A stretch of 51,002 nucleotides of DNA from Caryophanales bacterium UBA5729 (GTDB taxonomy: Bacteria > Bacillota_I > Bacilli_A > Izemoplasmatales > Hujiaoplasmataceae): the NCBI GenBank assembly GCA_002419505.1, contig DIGF01000010.1, forward strand, positions 1-51,002. The letters are read 5' to 3'. The position numbers and the translations under genes are program-made. Below are positions 32,835 to 41,586 of this stretch, in pieces; position 1 is the stretch's first letter, and every line of letters starts with the position of its first letter. The notes beneath the pieces were generated by a model. It was not told the DNA's origin. It saw only the letters and a list, made by a program, of their open reading frames with translations, and did no database searches.

Positions 32835-34157
32835 ATGAAAAAAAACAAATTATCTCCATTCGCAATAGTGGCAATCAGTTTTCTTGGGATAATTATTATT
32901 GGTACAATCTTATTCAAACTTCCTGTTTCAACTCAATCTGCAGAATCTTTATCTTGGGTAGATTCTTTATTTCTCTCAGCTTCTGCAGTTTGTGTAACGG
33001 GACTTTCAACAATTCCTAATCTAGCTGAAACTCTTTCAGTTTTTGGAAAGTTTGTTTTGGCAGCATTAATTCAAATTGGTGGTTTAGGAATCGTTACAAT
33101 TGCTATCTATGTTTTGGTGGTTTTGGGAATTAAGATTGGCGTTACTGAACGTTATGTTCTTAAAGAAGCCCTAAACCAAAAAGGGTTGGGTGGAATGATC
33201 AAGTTGGTTCGTTCAATCGTTCTTACAGCACTAGCCATTGAAAGTTTTGGTTTGATTATTAATTTTATCGTATTTATTCAAGAGTTTCCTTTTTGGCAAG
33301 CTCTAGGCCATTCTGCTTTTCATGCGATATCGTCTTTTAACAATGCTGGGTTTGATATATTAGGAACTACATCTTTACAAAATTATAGCACGAATATTTT
33401 GTTGAATATTAATACTATGGTGATGATTATTATCGGTGGTATCGGCTTTATTGTTATAAGGGATATCTTAGATAAAAAATCTTATAAAGGACTTAGTATA
33501 TATTCGAAAATCGTCATAAAAACCACTCTGATCTTAATAATTTTAGGAGCTTTAGTAATTAAATTATTTGAGTATAACAATATTACTTGGTTAGAAGCTA
33601 TATTTACAAGTGTAACCTCGAGAACAGCAGGTTTTTCTACAACCAATATCAGCTTATTTTCTTATACTACTTTAGTCGTTATAATGATTTTTATGTTTAT
33701 AGGAGCATCACCAAACTCAACAGGTGGTGGTATAAAAACAACTACTCTATTTATAATCTTTAAATCCATTACTTCTTTTTTAGCCGGCAAGCCTTGTATA
33801 ACCCATAAAAGAGCTGTTGAAGATCAAAACAAAAATAAAGCTTTTGTTTTAATCACTTTATCGTTTTCAGTAACAGTATTTATGTTTTTGATTGTATCAT
33901 TGATTGAATCAAGAAACACTGCTTACAACATGACATTTATCGATGTTCTATTTGAAACTTTTTCTGCTTTTGGCACAGTAGGTTTATCAACCGGTATTAC
34001 GCCTTCATTAATGCCGGGTTCAAAAATATTGCTTTCAACTTTAATGTTTATCGGTAGACTGGGTCCTATCACTATTTTTGGAATAATGAATAAAAATTGG
34101 GGACACCCAGAAGTTAATCATGTAAGTTATGCAGTTGAAAAAGTATTAGTCGGATAA
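32835..34157 (+). CDS. ktrB: Trk/Ktr-type potassium uptake channel subunit
   Basis: 440-residue integral membrane subunit of a K+ uptake system of the TrkH/KtrB family. Four repeated pore loops with the filter Gly can be seen: VCVTGLST, SSFNNAGFD, TSRTAGFST and SAFGTVGLSTG. The start has an AAGGAG site, and it has its own promoter and terminator. The usual cytosolic regulatory partner (KtrA/TrkA, RCK domain) is not next to it and must be encoded elsewhere. The gene stands alone between two minus-strand units. Confidence 0.9.
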   Translation: MKKNKLSPFAIVAISFLGIIIIGTILFKLPVSTQSAESLSWVDSLFLSASAVCVTGLSTIPNLAETLSVFGKFVLAALIQIGGLGIVTIAIYVLVVLGIKIGVTERYVLKEALNQKGLGGMIKLVRSIVLTALAIESFGLIINFIVFIQEFPFWQALGHSAFHAISSFNNAGFDILGTTSLQNYSTNILLNINTMVMIIIGGIGFIVIRDILDKKSYKGLSIYSKIVIKTTLILIILGALVIKLFEYNNITWLEAIFTSVTSRTAGFSTTNISLFSYTTLVVIMIFMFIGASPNSTGGGIKTTTLFIIFKSITSFLAGKPCITHKRAVEDQNKNKAFVLITLSFSVTVFMFLIVSLIESRNTAYNMTFIDVLFETFSAFGTVGLSTGITPSLMPGSKILLSTLMFIGRLGPITIFGIMNKNWGHPEVNHVSYAVEKVLVG

Positions 34158-34160
34158 TAG

Positions 34161-34191
34161 ATCAGAGCCAATTAGGCTCTGATTTTTTTTT
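34161..34191 (+). terminator. terminator of ktrB
   Basis: A perfect 9-bp stem ATCAGAGCC / GGCTCTGAT (34161-34169, 34175-34183) with a five-base loop and a T-run to 34191. Confidence 0.9.
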
Positions 34192-34217
34192 AAAAAAAAG
34201 ATCACCTGAGTGATCTT
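34192..34217 (-). terminator. terminator of the esterase/acyltransferase/DUF6320 unit
   Basis: A perfect 8-bp stem (34217-34210 with 34205-34198), loop of four, then a U-run on the minus strand (A-run 34192-34199). It abuts the ktrB terminator and contains the stop codon of the gene at 34216. Confidence 0.85.
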
Positions 34218-34887
34218 AAGCATGAAATCTTTTCTTAATTTCGTCTTTAATTGATTTAGGAAAGAAAAATATAATGAAAAGTAGTATTGATATAGCTAAT
34301 CCAAATGCAACTAAAGATGGCCAAATTATTGTAATAACCTTAAAGAAAACTAAAACAATAGGAATTATTGAAAAAATTACAATTGTTAAAAGATATAAAA
34401 TATAGTCTCGATAATCAATTCTCTTAATTAATATAATTACTGAAATGGCCAAATTACAAACCGTCAACAAAATTGGCATCAAATAGTTATAAGACCAACC
34501 TTCACTTAAAGAAGCTTCATCGATTAAGACTAAGAGAGCTATTAACAAAGATGTTAAGGTTGCTAATCTGAAAGCTATATTTGCTTTTGAAAATATCCCG
34601 ACACTTACTAAAATCCAAAAGTAAAAAATGCTTCCTATCGGAATTAAAGACCAGAGACGCCCGTTATATGTCGCAAAATTGATTACGAGCAATATAATCA
34701 TCGATACTATGGTCACAAACATAATGATTCTCTTTGTTACAGGATATACTTTTCGGTTGATAGAAATGTACTCAGGATACTTTTCAATTAAGTCATCAGA
34801 TATTTCTCCTGAAAGTGTTTGTTGGCATAATGGGCAATAAGTTTTTTTTGTATCAATTTTAATTTTACATTTATCACAATATTTCAT
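34216..34887 (-). CDS. zinc-ribbon membrane protein, DUF6320-like
   Basis: 223-residue membrane protein. It opens with a zinc ribbon (CDKC near residues 3-6 and CPLC near 18-21), then a short linker and six or so hydrophobic helices. This resembles the DUF6320 family, which I recall next to esterase and acyltransferase genes in Bacillota. The start at 34887 has GGAGGAAT formed by the end of the preceding gene; an in-frame ATG 13 codons upstream lies inside that gene. Function unknown; it is the last gene of a three-gene unit. Confidence 0.75.
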   Translation of the reverse strand: MKYCDKCKIKIDTKKTYCPLCQQTLSGEISDDLIEKYPEYISINRKVYPVTKRIIMFVTIVSMIILLVINFATYNGRLWSLIPIGSIFYFWILVSVGIFSKANIAFRLATLTSLLIALLVLIDEASLSEGWSYNYLMPILLTVCNLAISVIILIKRIDYRDYILYLLTIVIFSIIPIVLVFFKVITIIWPSLVAFGLAISILLFIIFFFPKSIKDEIKKRFHA

Positions 34888-34888
34888 T

Positions 34889-36187
34889 TTAGTATTCCTC
34901 CACATAATTACTTTCAACTTCAACATCTATCGCGAGATTTGTGAAGTGGCGAAAGAATTCTCTTTCTATAGTTGTTTCAACAATTGACCTAGTAAATGTG
35001 ATTTTAAGTCGGTCTTTGTAGCTTATTATCGAGCAATTTAGAGTGTTATACCGACCAGAATAAACCGCAGCTGTCACATCTTTAACATAGGGTTCCATAG
35101 ATTCAGGGAAATCTACTTTACCAATGTTGGTTAAGCTCATTGTATTTAGTTTCACACCTAACATATTGTATCCGATTTTTAAAGCATACTTTTTTAAAAA
35201 ATAAGGAGTAAATCTCAGAAAAACATTTTTCTCAAAAGCGACATTTTCGCTCATTTTACGAATTAATTCACTTTTTGTCATACCTTTTTTAAATTGTTCT
35301 TTAACTAAAGATTTAAGATATTCGAAACTAATATCATCTTGGTTCATAACCAGATCAGTCTTTACGAAATTAGAAAAATTTCTCAATGTGTTAGACGGAA
35401 AATGTTTTCTTAAATTAACTGGAACGAATATTTTAACAGGCTTTTGATTGCTAGAAATGTGTCCTCGATACTGAATTTGTGTTACATAAATTATATGCAT
35501 CATTAGAGCTGCAAAATACTCAGTTATAGTCATATCATTGTTTCGGGATAAATCTATCATCTCTTTTGTAGACATTGTTCCGGAAATTAAACCGGTTAGA
35601 TCTTCAGATAATGGACTTCCTTTAATCCGATAAGCTCTTTTTTCAGGTACGTGTTTTTTATTTTTTCGATTATAAAATTTTGAATTAGCATCTTCGTATT
35701 CTTCGATACTTGGTCGTTGATTTTTCGTTGAAATCAAATTATCCGGTTTCACATCTTTACCTGTAAGCAATAAGTATTCGTAGGTCAAAGCTTTTAATAA
35801 CATTATGACCCCTGCCCCATCAGCTAAAGAATGAAACATTTCAATTATTATATCGGCGTTTCGATACATTACTCTAAATAAATAGCCGTTGTTTTTTTTC
35901 GGGTTAATCTCACCACAAACATAATGTTTTAATTCTTCCACAATAAAAGGTTTGGAATTGTAATCGAAATAACTCCAAAATAATCCTTTCTTCAATTTAA
36001 CTTTAAACATTGGATATCTAGATAAAATAGTATTAACAGAAAGTTGTAATAAGTCTTTATCTATTTTCTCAGTAAGACTAATCGCTACTCTGAAAACATT
36101 TGTTTCGCGATGACTAGAAACTTCAGGAAATATTTTCCCTGAGTTATCTAATCTAAACCAAGTATCATGTTTTGATTCCTTATTCAT
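34889..36187 (-). CDS. HxxxD-type acyltransferase (condensation / alcohol acetyltransferase-like)
   Basis: 432-residue protein of the CoA-dependent acyltransferase superfamily. The active-site motif HSLADG lies at residues 119-124 (His119, Asp123). A later block with LTNIGKVDFP corresponds to the structural motif in the second half. No signal peptide or membrane helix. It sits 2 bp downstream of an esterase gene and 1 bp upstream of the zinc-ribbon membrane protein, so the three probably act together, perhaps making or transferring an acyl ester. The acyl acceptor is unknown. Confidence 0.78.
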   Translation of the reverse strand: MNKESKHDTWFRLDNSGKIFPEVSSHRETNVFRVAISLTEKIDKDLLQLSVNTILSRYPMFKVKLKKGLFWSYFDYNSKPFIVEELKHYVCGEINPKKNNGYLFRVMYRNADIIIEMFHSLADGAGVIMLLKALTYEYLLLTGKDVKPDNLISTKNQRPSIEEYEDANSKFYNRKNKKHVPEKRAYRIKGSPLSEDLTGLISGTMSTKEMIDLSRNNDMTITEYFAALMMHIIYVTQIQYRGHISSNQKPVKIFVPVNLRKHFPSNTLRNFSNFVKTDLVMNQDDISFEYLKSLVKEQFKKGMTKSELIRKMSENVAFEKNVFLRFTPYFLKKYALKIGYNMLGVKLNTMSLTNIGKVDFPESMEPYVKDVTAAVYSGRYNTLNCSIISYKDRLKITFTRSIVETTIEREFFRHFTNLAIDVEVESNYVEEY

Positions 36188-36189
36188 AA

Positions 36190-37107
36190 TTAACTCCTAA
36201 TTTGTTTATTCACAAATTCATATATTATTTTCCATGCTTCTTTAGAAGAAGCCATCTTGTTTAATCCAAAGGGAAATACATGAAACATTCCTTCGAAATT
36301 ATGAACTATGGCATTATTAATTTTAGCTCCAAGATCCATAGTATCAGACTCTATAATTTCATGACTTCCGACAAACATTAAAGTGTCAGTAAATTCTTCG
36401 TAGTTTCCATACTTTGGGGAAATATATGGATGATGTAAATCATTGTCTTTAGCATAAGCTTGTTTATCAAGCGGTAGAGTGCCTTTCCCAAAAAAAGGAT
36501 CTTTTAGTTTGTTTTTTTCATAAGACTCACCTTCATCAGCTAAGTCTGTCCAAGCAGACATTGTTACCAAGGCTTTAGGAAGGTCTATCCCTTTGTCTTT
36601 TAGCGCTAAGGCTAAAGCTAAAGTTAATCCTCCTCCAGCTGAATCTCCAACAACGAAAATATGATTATTATCAAAACCTTTAGACAATAGATATAGATAT
36701 AGATCAATCGATTCTTCCAAAGCTTTGGGGAACGGGTGCTCGGGTGCTAGAGAATAACACAAAGAATAAACCGATAGTTTTTGATTAATCAATAGATATT
36801 TTTTTGCAATTCGTCTATAACTGTCATTATAACCGGACACATAAGCTCCACCATGCAATTGAATAATTGCATATTCCGGGTTTGATTCTTTGTAAGTAAT
36901 TACCTCTGTTTTCGTACCGTTAATATCAATAAATCGATAATCAAACTTTCTGCCATATGAGTAATTTTCAGAAAGTGTGTTTGTAAAAATATACTTGAAT
37001 TTAAAATTGTAACGCTCTCTTGCCGCTTTGAATCTAAAGGCAAATCTAACTAATCCTACACCAATCTTGTCAGAGAATTTTTGTTTGTGGTAAATATATC
37101 TCGCCAT
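36190..37107 (-). CDS. alpha/beta hydrolase, hormone-sensitive-lipase-type esterase
   Basis: 305-residue esterase. The oxyanion-hole motif HGGA (85-88) and nucleophile elbow GDSAGG (154-159, Ser156) identify the HSL-like family IV; the acid is probably in the SHEIIESD block and the catalytic His in FHVFPFG near the C-terminus. No signal peptide. It is the first gene of the three-gene unit and is divergent from pepT, with about 115 bp between them. The substrate is likely a short acyl ester. Confidence 0.87.
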   Translation of the reverse strand: MARYIYHKQKFSDKIGVGLVRFAFRFKAARERYNFKFKYIFTNTLSENYSYGRKFDYRFIDINGTKTEVITYKESNPEYAIIQLHGGAYVSGYNDSYRRIAKKYLLINQKLSVYSLCYSLAPEHPFPKALEESIDLYLYLLSKGFDNNHIFVVGDSAGGGLTLALALALKDKGIDLPKALVTMSAWTDLADEGESYEKNKLKDPFFGKGTLPLDKQAYAKDNDLHHPYISPKYGNYEEFTDTLMFVGSHEIIESDTMDLGAKINNAIVHNFEGMFHVFPFGLNKMASSKEAWKIIYEFVNKQIRS

Positions 37108-37167
37108 TGCTTCACCTCAACTTATTATTATAACATATATTTGTGTTTAACAAGTTATACAAAATCA

Positions 37168-37196
37168 TTTAAATATTATACTTTTTGTTTTATAAT
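37168..37196 (+). promoter_or_regulatory. probable promoter of pepT
   Basis: TATAAT at 37191-37196 with a weak TTTAAA at 37168-37173 (17-bp spacer), about 27 bases before the start codon. Confidence 0.5.
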
Positions 37197-37222
37197 ACTA
37201 GTAAATACTCTAGGAGGTAATT

Positions 37223-38443
37223 ATGAATTTAGTAGAAAGATTTTTAAAATACGTAAAGTACGATACTCAGTCGGATGGTGACTCAAACTCCTATCCATCT
37301 ACATCAAAACAATTGATTTTACTAAATGAGCTTTTAAACGAGTTAAAAGAACTTAATATTGAGGCAACTATTGACGAATATGGATATGTAATTGGAAGAA
37401 TAGCATCAAATTCGGATAATAGCACTAAAACAGTAGCTTTAATAGCTCATGTCGACACATCACCTGATGCTAGCGGAAAAAATGTAAAGGCAAAAATTAT
37501 AAACCATTATAATCTTGAACCTATAGTGTTAAATGAAGAAAAAAACATTATCTTGGATCCGAAAATATTTCCTAATCTTAGTGATAAATTTGGAGATGAT
37601 TTGATTGTGACTGATGGAACAACTTTACTCGGTGCTGATGACAAACTTGGAGTAGCCGAAATAATGGATTTTGTACAATATGTAGTTGAAAATCCTGAAT
37701 ATAAGCACGGAGAAATTGTAATCGTCTTTACGCCAGACGAAGAGGTAGGAAATGGAACCAAATTTCTTGAAGTAAAAAGTGTCAGAGCTGATTTTGGATA
37801 CACATTAGACGGATCAAAAGTCGGTGAAATTGCTTATGAGAATTTTAATGCGGCAACCGCTAAAATCATAGTCAATGGTAAATCTGTGCATCCCGGCTCG
37901 GCTAAGAATAAAATGCTTAACGCCATTGATGTTGCTTATGAGTTCAACAACCTATTACCAAAACATATGAGGCCTGAAATAACCGAGAATTATGAAGGTT
38001 TTAATCACTTGTTACATATTGAGGGAATAGTAGAAAAATGTAACATGACATATATAATAAGAAATCATGATAAAACAATTTTTGAAAATCAAAAAAAGAA
38101 TTTTTATTTAGCACAAAATTTTATTAATGATAAATATGGAAAAAACACCTTACATATCGACATCACAGACTCATATTATAATATGCGGGAAGTTTTGGAT
38201 AATAAAATGGAAATAGTTAATATTGCTATTAAAGCGATTAAAGATAACGGGATAGAACCCTTAATTGAACCTATTAGAGGTGGAACTGATGGAGCAAGAT
38301 TAACTTTCATGGGACTTCCATGTCCAAACCTCGGAACAGGTGGATATAATTTTCACGGGCCTTATGAGTATGCATCAGTAAAAGAAATGCATAAGGCAGT
38401 AGAGATTATTAGGAGTATCGTATCAGAAATCTCTAAAATTTAA
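37223..38443 (+). CDS. pepT: peptidase T (tripeptidase)
   Basis: Cytosolic M20-family zinc tripeptidase that removes N-terminal residues from tripeptides. It opens with LVERFLKYVKYDTQSD, and the two-metal site shows AHVDTSPD (His76, Asp78), GADDKLG, and TPDEEVGNG with the general base and ligand Glu; GGTDGARLTFMG and GGYNFHGPYEY follow near the end. The 406-residue length is standard. The start has an AGGAGG site. It is a single-gene unit closed by a strong bidirectional terminator. Confidence 0.95.
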   Translation: MNLVERFLKYVKYDTQSDGDSNSYPSTSKQLILLNELLNELKELNIEATIDEYGYVIGRIASNSDNSTKTVALIAHVDTSPDASGKNVKAKIINHYNLEPIVLNEEKNIILDPKIFPNLSDKFGDDLIVTDGTTLLGADDKLGVAEIMDFVQYVVENPEYKHGEIVIVFTPDEEVGNGTKFLEVKSVRADFGYTLDGSKVGEIAYENFNAATAKIIVNGKSVHPGSAKNKMLNAIDVAYEFNNLLPKHMRPEITENYEGFNHLLHIEGIVEKCNMTYIIRNHDKTIFENQKKNFYLAQNFINDKYGKNTLHIDITDSYYNMREVLDNKMEIVNIAIKAIKDNGIEPLIEPIRGGTDGARLTFMGLPCPNLGTGGYNFHGPYEYASVKEMHKAVEIIRSIVSEISKI

Positions 38444-38459
38444 TTTTTCTTAAAAATTT

Positions 38460-38493
38460 AAAAGCGCTTAATAAGTCTATATTAAGCGCTTTT
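38460..38493. terminator. bidirectional terminator between pepT and corA
   Basis: A perfect 14-bp stem (38460-38473 with 38480-38493) and six-base loop between convergent genes. The stem is flanked by A/T tracts on both sides and can serve both strands. Confidence 0.85.
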
Positions 38494-38510
38494 ATATATA
38501 TCAGTTCTTC

Positions 38511-39512
38511 TTAAAGCCATTTTTTATACTTAAAAAATCCCAACATTAAAAACAAAGTTACAACGCATATACTCACGAAAATCCAGATGCCATTAGGGTC
38601 ATTTAGTATCTCCATATTCACGAAGTTCATTCCAAAAACACCAGCCATGAAAGATAGTGGTATGAAAATCGCCGAGAAAATAGTTAATACTTTCATTATA
38701 GAGTTAGTTCTTTCATTAATGTTGTTCATATGTAACTCATATAAGGTTTTTACTTCTTCCCAGTTCAAATTCATTCTTTCATTAAGCCGATATAAGTGAT
38801 CAAGTAAATCCTGATAATACTTTTTTAATTCTAGTACTGGATTAGTTTTAAAAATATCACCTATCATGTCGATTGACTCAACTAAAGAGTTAATATTAGC
38901 TTTAGTTACTATAATCTCTTTTCTTATTTGATGTAAGAACTCAATTTGCTTAACTTTTTCATTTACTATTTTATCTTCCCAATCTGCAAGCAGCTCGTTG
39001 ATTTGATGTTCGAAAACAATATTAACATCAATTAGCATGTCAATAATGGTATAGAAAAGATATTTTGCTGGAAATTTCCTGATTTTACCTTGGCTGTTAC
39101 TTATTCTATCTTCCACAATATTAAGTATTCCAATAGGTTTCTCGTTAAAAGTAAAAACATAATTGTCTTTGAGGATAATAGAAAAATAATCTCTTACAAA
39201 AACATTGTTGTTTATAGTTGATGTTTTGATAATTGCAAAAAAACCATTATCAATTTCTTCGATTTTTGATCTTTGAGTTAAGTTGAAGATATCTTCTATA
39301 ACAAGACTATCTACATCGGCTTTTTTTAGTTCTTCCGAAATTAAATCAGTTTCAGACAAACCATTTACGCGAATCCAAGCTGTAGAGTTTTCAATAGGCT
39401 CATCAACTGAAATTTCATTTTCTGTGTAATAAATTCTCTTAATATTAGTAACGTTTTCTTTATTGCTTGTGTTAAAAATAGTTCCTGGTGGCAAGAATTT
39501 CTTTATATCCAT
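38511..39512 (-). CDS. corA: CorA-type magnesium/divalent cation transporter
   Basis: 333-residue metal channel. A long cytosolic domain (1 to about 270) with a helical stalk is followed by two transmembrane helices; the pore signature GMN lies in MAGVFGMNF at the end of the first helix, and the basic KYKKWL tail is typical. The family forms pentamers that carry Mg2+ (or Co2+/Ni2+). The start has an AAGGAAGG site and lies only 66 bp from the divergent membrane-protein gene, leaving no room for an M-box riboswitch. Confidence 0.93.
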   Translation of the reverse strand: MDIKKFLPPGTIFNTSNKENVTNIKRIYYTENEISVDEPIENSTAWIRVNGLSETDLISEELKKADVDSLVIEDIFNLTQRSKIEEIDNGFFAIIKTSTINNNVFVRDYFSIILKDNYVFTFNEKPIGILNIVEDRISNSQGKIRKFPAKYLFYTIIDMLIDVNIVFEHQINELLADWEDKIVNEKVKQIEFLHQIRKEIIVTKANINSLVESIDMIGDIFKTNPVLELKKYYQDLLDHLYRLNERMNLNWEEVKTLYELHMNNINERTNSIMKVLTIFSAIFIPLSFMAGVFGMNFVNMEILNDPNGIWIFVSICVVTLFLMLGFFKYKKWL

Positions 39513-39578
39513 TTTTTTACCTTCCTTAATAGATTCATATTTAAAAAAATATGCTATAATACTTTTAGGAGCAACCCT

Positions 39579-40196
39579 ATGAAAAAAAGATACATTTTTA
39601 TTAGCTTAATTGTTGTGTCGTTTGCATTACACTCAATTTTATATTATTTTGTATTTAATGAAATTATGCCCTTAATTTCATTTCTTTTAACTGTTCCGTT
39701 TTATGTAATAGTCTTTGTTTATTACCGAGAAACAAAACTGGTAGTTACGTATTCGTTTATATCAGTTTTTACAACTTTATCCTTTTGGGTTTTTATGAGT
39801 TTAATAAATTTCTATAACTTAAGCTCTCCAAATATGCGACTTGTCGGTATGGTTTCATTCTTTGGGTCAATTATAAATCTTATGATTGGTTTTGGAATTG
39901 TGCTTCAAGCTAATAAGAATCGCTTTGTCGCTATAAGTTTTCTGCTTTTTGCCATAGTGAATTTCTTCTTTGCTTCGTATTACAATTTCTTTTTAAAAGA
40001 TCTCATAGCTTCAATTTTCGGACCAATTCAGTCTGATATCAATGACGCGCTTGTTGTTTTAGAAATTTTCTATTTCGCTTTGCAGGTATTAATTGTAATT
40101 TCTCAAGCAATTATTATCTATATTTTTGATCGAAATCAAGAATTTAACCGCAAGACATTTGAGGCTAACAAGAATGAACTTAAAGATAATAACTAA
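39579..40196 (+). CDS. uncharacterised membrane protein, paralogue 1
   Basis: 205 residues with about six hydrophobic helices and a charged C-terminal tail; I do not recognise the family. It is clearly related to the protein at 41587-42198: both have a YYRETK/FYRDSK loop, an RLVGMVSFFG/RLFGIISFFG block, GFGIVLQ/AFGVVLQ and an IFGP/FFGP loop at matching positions. The TATAAT box is at 39555-39560 with a weak -35, and AGGAG precedes the start. Its 3' end overlaps the convergent gene at 40180 by 17 bp. Confidence 0.7.
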   Translation: MKKRYIFISLIVVSFALHSILYYFVFNEIMPLISFLLTVPFYVIVFVYYRETKLVVTYSFISVFTTLSFWVFMSLINFYNLSSPNMRLVGMVSFFGSIINLMIGFGIVLQANKNRFVAISFLLFAIVNFFFASYYNFFLKDLIASIFGPIQSDINDALVVLEIFYFALQVLIVISQAIIIYIFDRNQEFNRKTFEANKNELKDNN

Positions 40197-40539
40197 TGAT
40201 GAATTCAGATATTGTGTATGAAAAAATATTGGAAAGAATAATGAAAGTGCTTAGTTTGATTCCAGAACATTTATTATAAATCCTTTTAATGTATATATTG
40301 TATTCAAACAAGCTAACTGTAAAAACCAATAAAAAGACTGTGTAAAAACTGATTCTTCCAAAAAGCATATTGTGAGCAATCACAACATAAAAATAAAATG
40401 GTGCAGTTAATAGCGTTGCAGATAATACTAATTTATAGTTAACAGATTTATAAAATAACGAGAATACGTTTTTGATAAGAGCTACAACAGTAATAAGAAT
40501 TCCTAATCTAAGAATAAATTCTAAAGAGGGCGTAAGCAT
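40180..40539 (-). CDS. small uncharacterised membrane protein
   Basis: 119 residues with three or four hydrophobic helices and no recognised motif. GAGG in the end of the preceding 36-codon gene serves as its ribosome site, and its stop overlaps the convergent gene by 17 bp. It looks like the last gene of the unit that begins with the broken aminoglycoside acetyltransferase gene. Real but unassigned. Confidence 0.55.
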   Translation of the reverse strand: MLTPSLEFILRLGILITVVALIKNVFSLFYKSVNYKLVLSATLLTAPFYFYVVIAHNMLFGRISFYTVFLLVFTVSLFEYNIYIKRIYNKCSGIKLSTFIILSNIFSYTISEFIISYYL

Positions 40540-40540
40540 T

Positions 40541-40651
40541 TTAAAAGTCCTCTTTTTTTAATATTACAAGCCCTACAAAGAAAAGTGACAAAACAAACAA
40601 AAAGGCTAAAACGAAAGCAATTACAGTTGGAAAAACACTTACAATTAACAT
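40541..40651 (-). CDS. 36-residue single-helix membrane peptide
   Basis: A short frame starting MLIVSVFPTVIAFVLAF and ending LKKEDF encodes one strongly hydrophobic helix with a charged C-terminal end. AGGAAA, formed by the last codons of the upstream gene, lies at a good distance. The stop is 1 bp before the next start, and that gene's ribosome site lies inside this frame. Tight packing supports a real gene; function unknown. Confidence 0.55.
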   Translation of the reverse strand: MLIVSVFPTVIAFVLAFLFVLSLFFVGLVILKKEDF

Positions 40652-40653
40652 TT

Positions 40654-41484
40654 TTATTTCCTGTAATTTATATGAACTTCTTTGGATACTTCATATAATT
40701 TCTCAGCTGACAATAGAGTTATCACACCAAGGCCTAGTTTTGTTTGTTTGTAGAATTTTGTATCTTCATACTTCATTATATACTCATTTTTTATTTCTTC
40801 AAAATTATCAAAATCATCGTCGTCAATAAACTTTGTGATTTCTTCTACCGCTTCTATTTCTCCTAAATCATTTAATCTTTTATATTTAAATTTTTGTGTT
40901 TTTGAATATGGACTTAAATGTTCAGTCAAATGAATTGACGTGCAACTCTTAAAATCTGTCCCTAGCAAAAGAATCAAACCGCCTTCTACAGCTAGTTTTT
41001 TTAGTGCGTTGTCTTCTTTTCTTTCATCTAAGTTATGATTATGCCAAGTTTTATCTTCAGTTTTGTTATAAATCGACATAGCCATCGTAGGATGATTTGT
41101 TTTTTCTACACCTTTATATCGGCTAAATAACTAAGCAACTTTGCCTATTCTCTCCGGAACAAAAAGATCTTTATCATAGACTCTTCGATTACTATCAATT
41201 ATAGAAAACCAAGAAGGCGGTACTGGAGGATTATTCCAGGTTCTTGGATTTGTGAATTCTCCAGTATGAGCCATCATAATTATGACTCCTTCAGTAACGG
41301 TTTCAAGCAACGCATCGCATATATCATATTCTTTATTAACAATATAACCAAAACTAGAAACCGAAGCGTGGACTTCTATTTTAGAATTGTTTTTTATCCC
41401 TAAGTCTTTAAATGCTTTGATAAAATCCAATTTTGTTAAAGGTAAATTTGTTTTTTCAATTATTTCTGTAAGTTTTTTATACAT
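40654..41484 (-). pseudogene. AAC(3)-type aminoglycoside acetyltransferase broken by one amber codon
   Basis: The two halves lie in the same frame and together give 276 residues, the normal length for aminoglycoside 3-N-acetyltransferases. The upstream half has HASVSSFGYI and MMAHTGEFTNPRTWNNPPVP. The frame then meets a TAG at 41131-41133 after IGKVA, and continues LFSRYKGVEKTNHPT. In the family this position is usually Glu (GKVAExFR), so one G-to-T change would explain the stop. The second half keeps LLLGTDFKSCTSIHLTEH. No frameshift is needed. It may be a fresh pseudogene, a sequencing error or, less likely, read through. Internal restart at 41085 would give an inactive half. Confidence 0.82.
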
Positions 41485-41586
41485 ATCAATCTCCAGTTAA
41501 TCTTATTTTATCATACTCTGTCTCTAAAAATATAGATAATAAAACAAATTTATGTTATGATAATTATCTAGAGAGGTGCTTGCAGA

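Noticed and set aside
39513..39578. Possible Mg2+ riboswitch upstream of corA
   Set aside because: Only 66 bp separate corA from a divergent gene, too short for an M-box aptamer.
41131..41133. TAG as a recoded amino acid (for example pyrrolysine)
   Set aside because: The codon falls where relatives have Glu, nothing nearby suggests a recoding system, and a single nonsense change is simpler.
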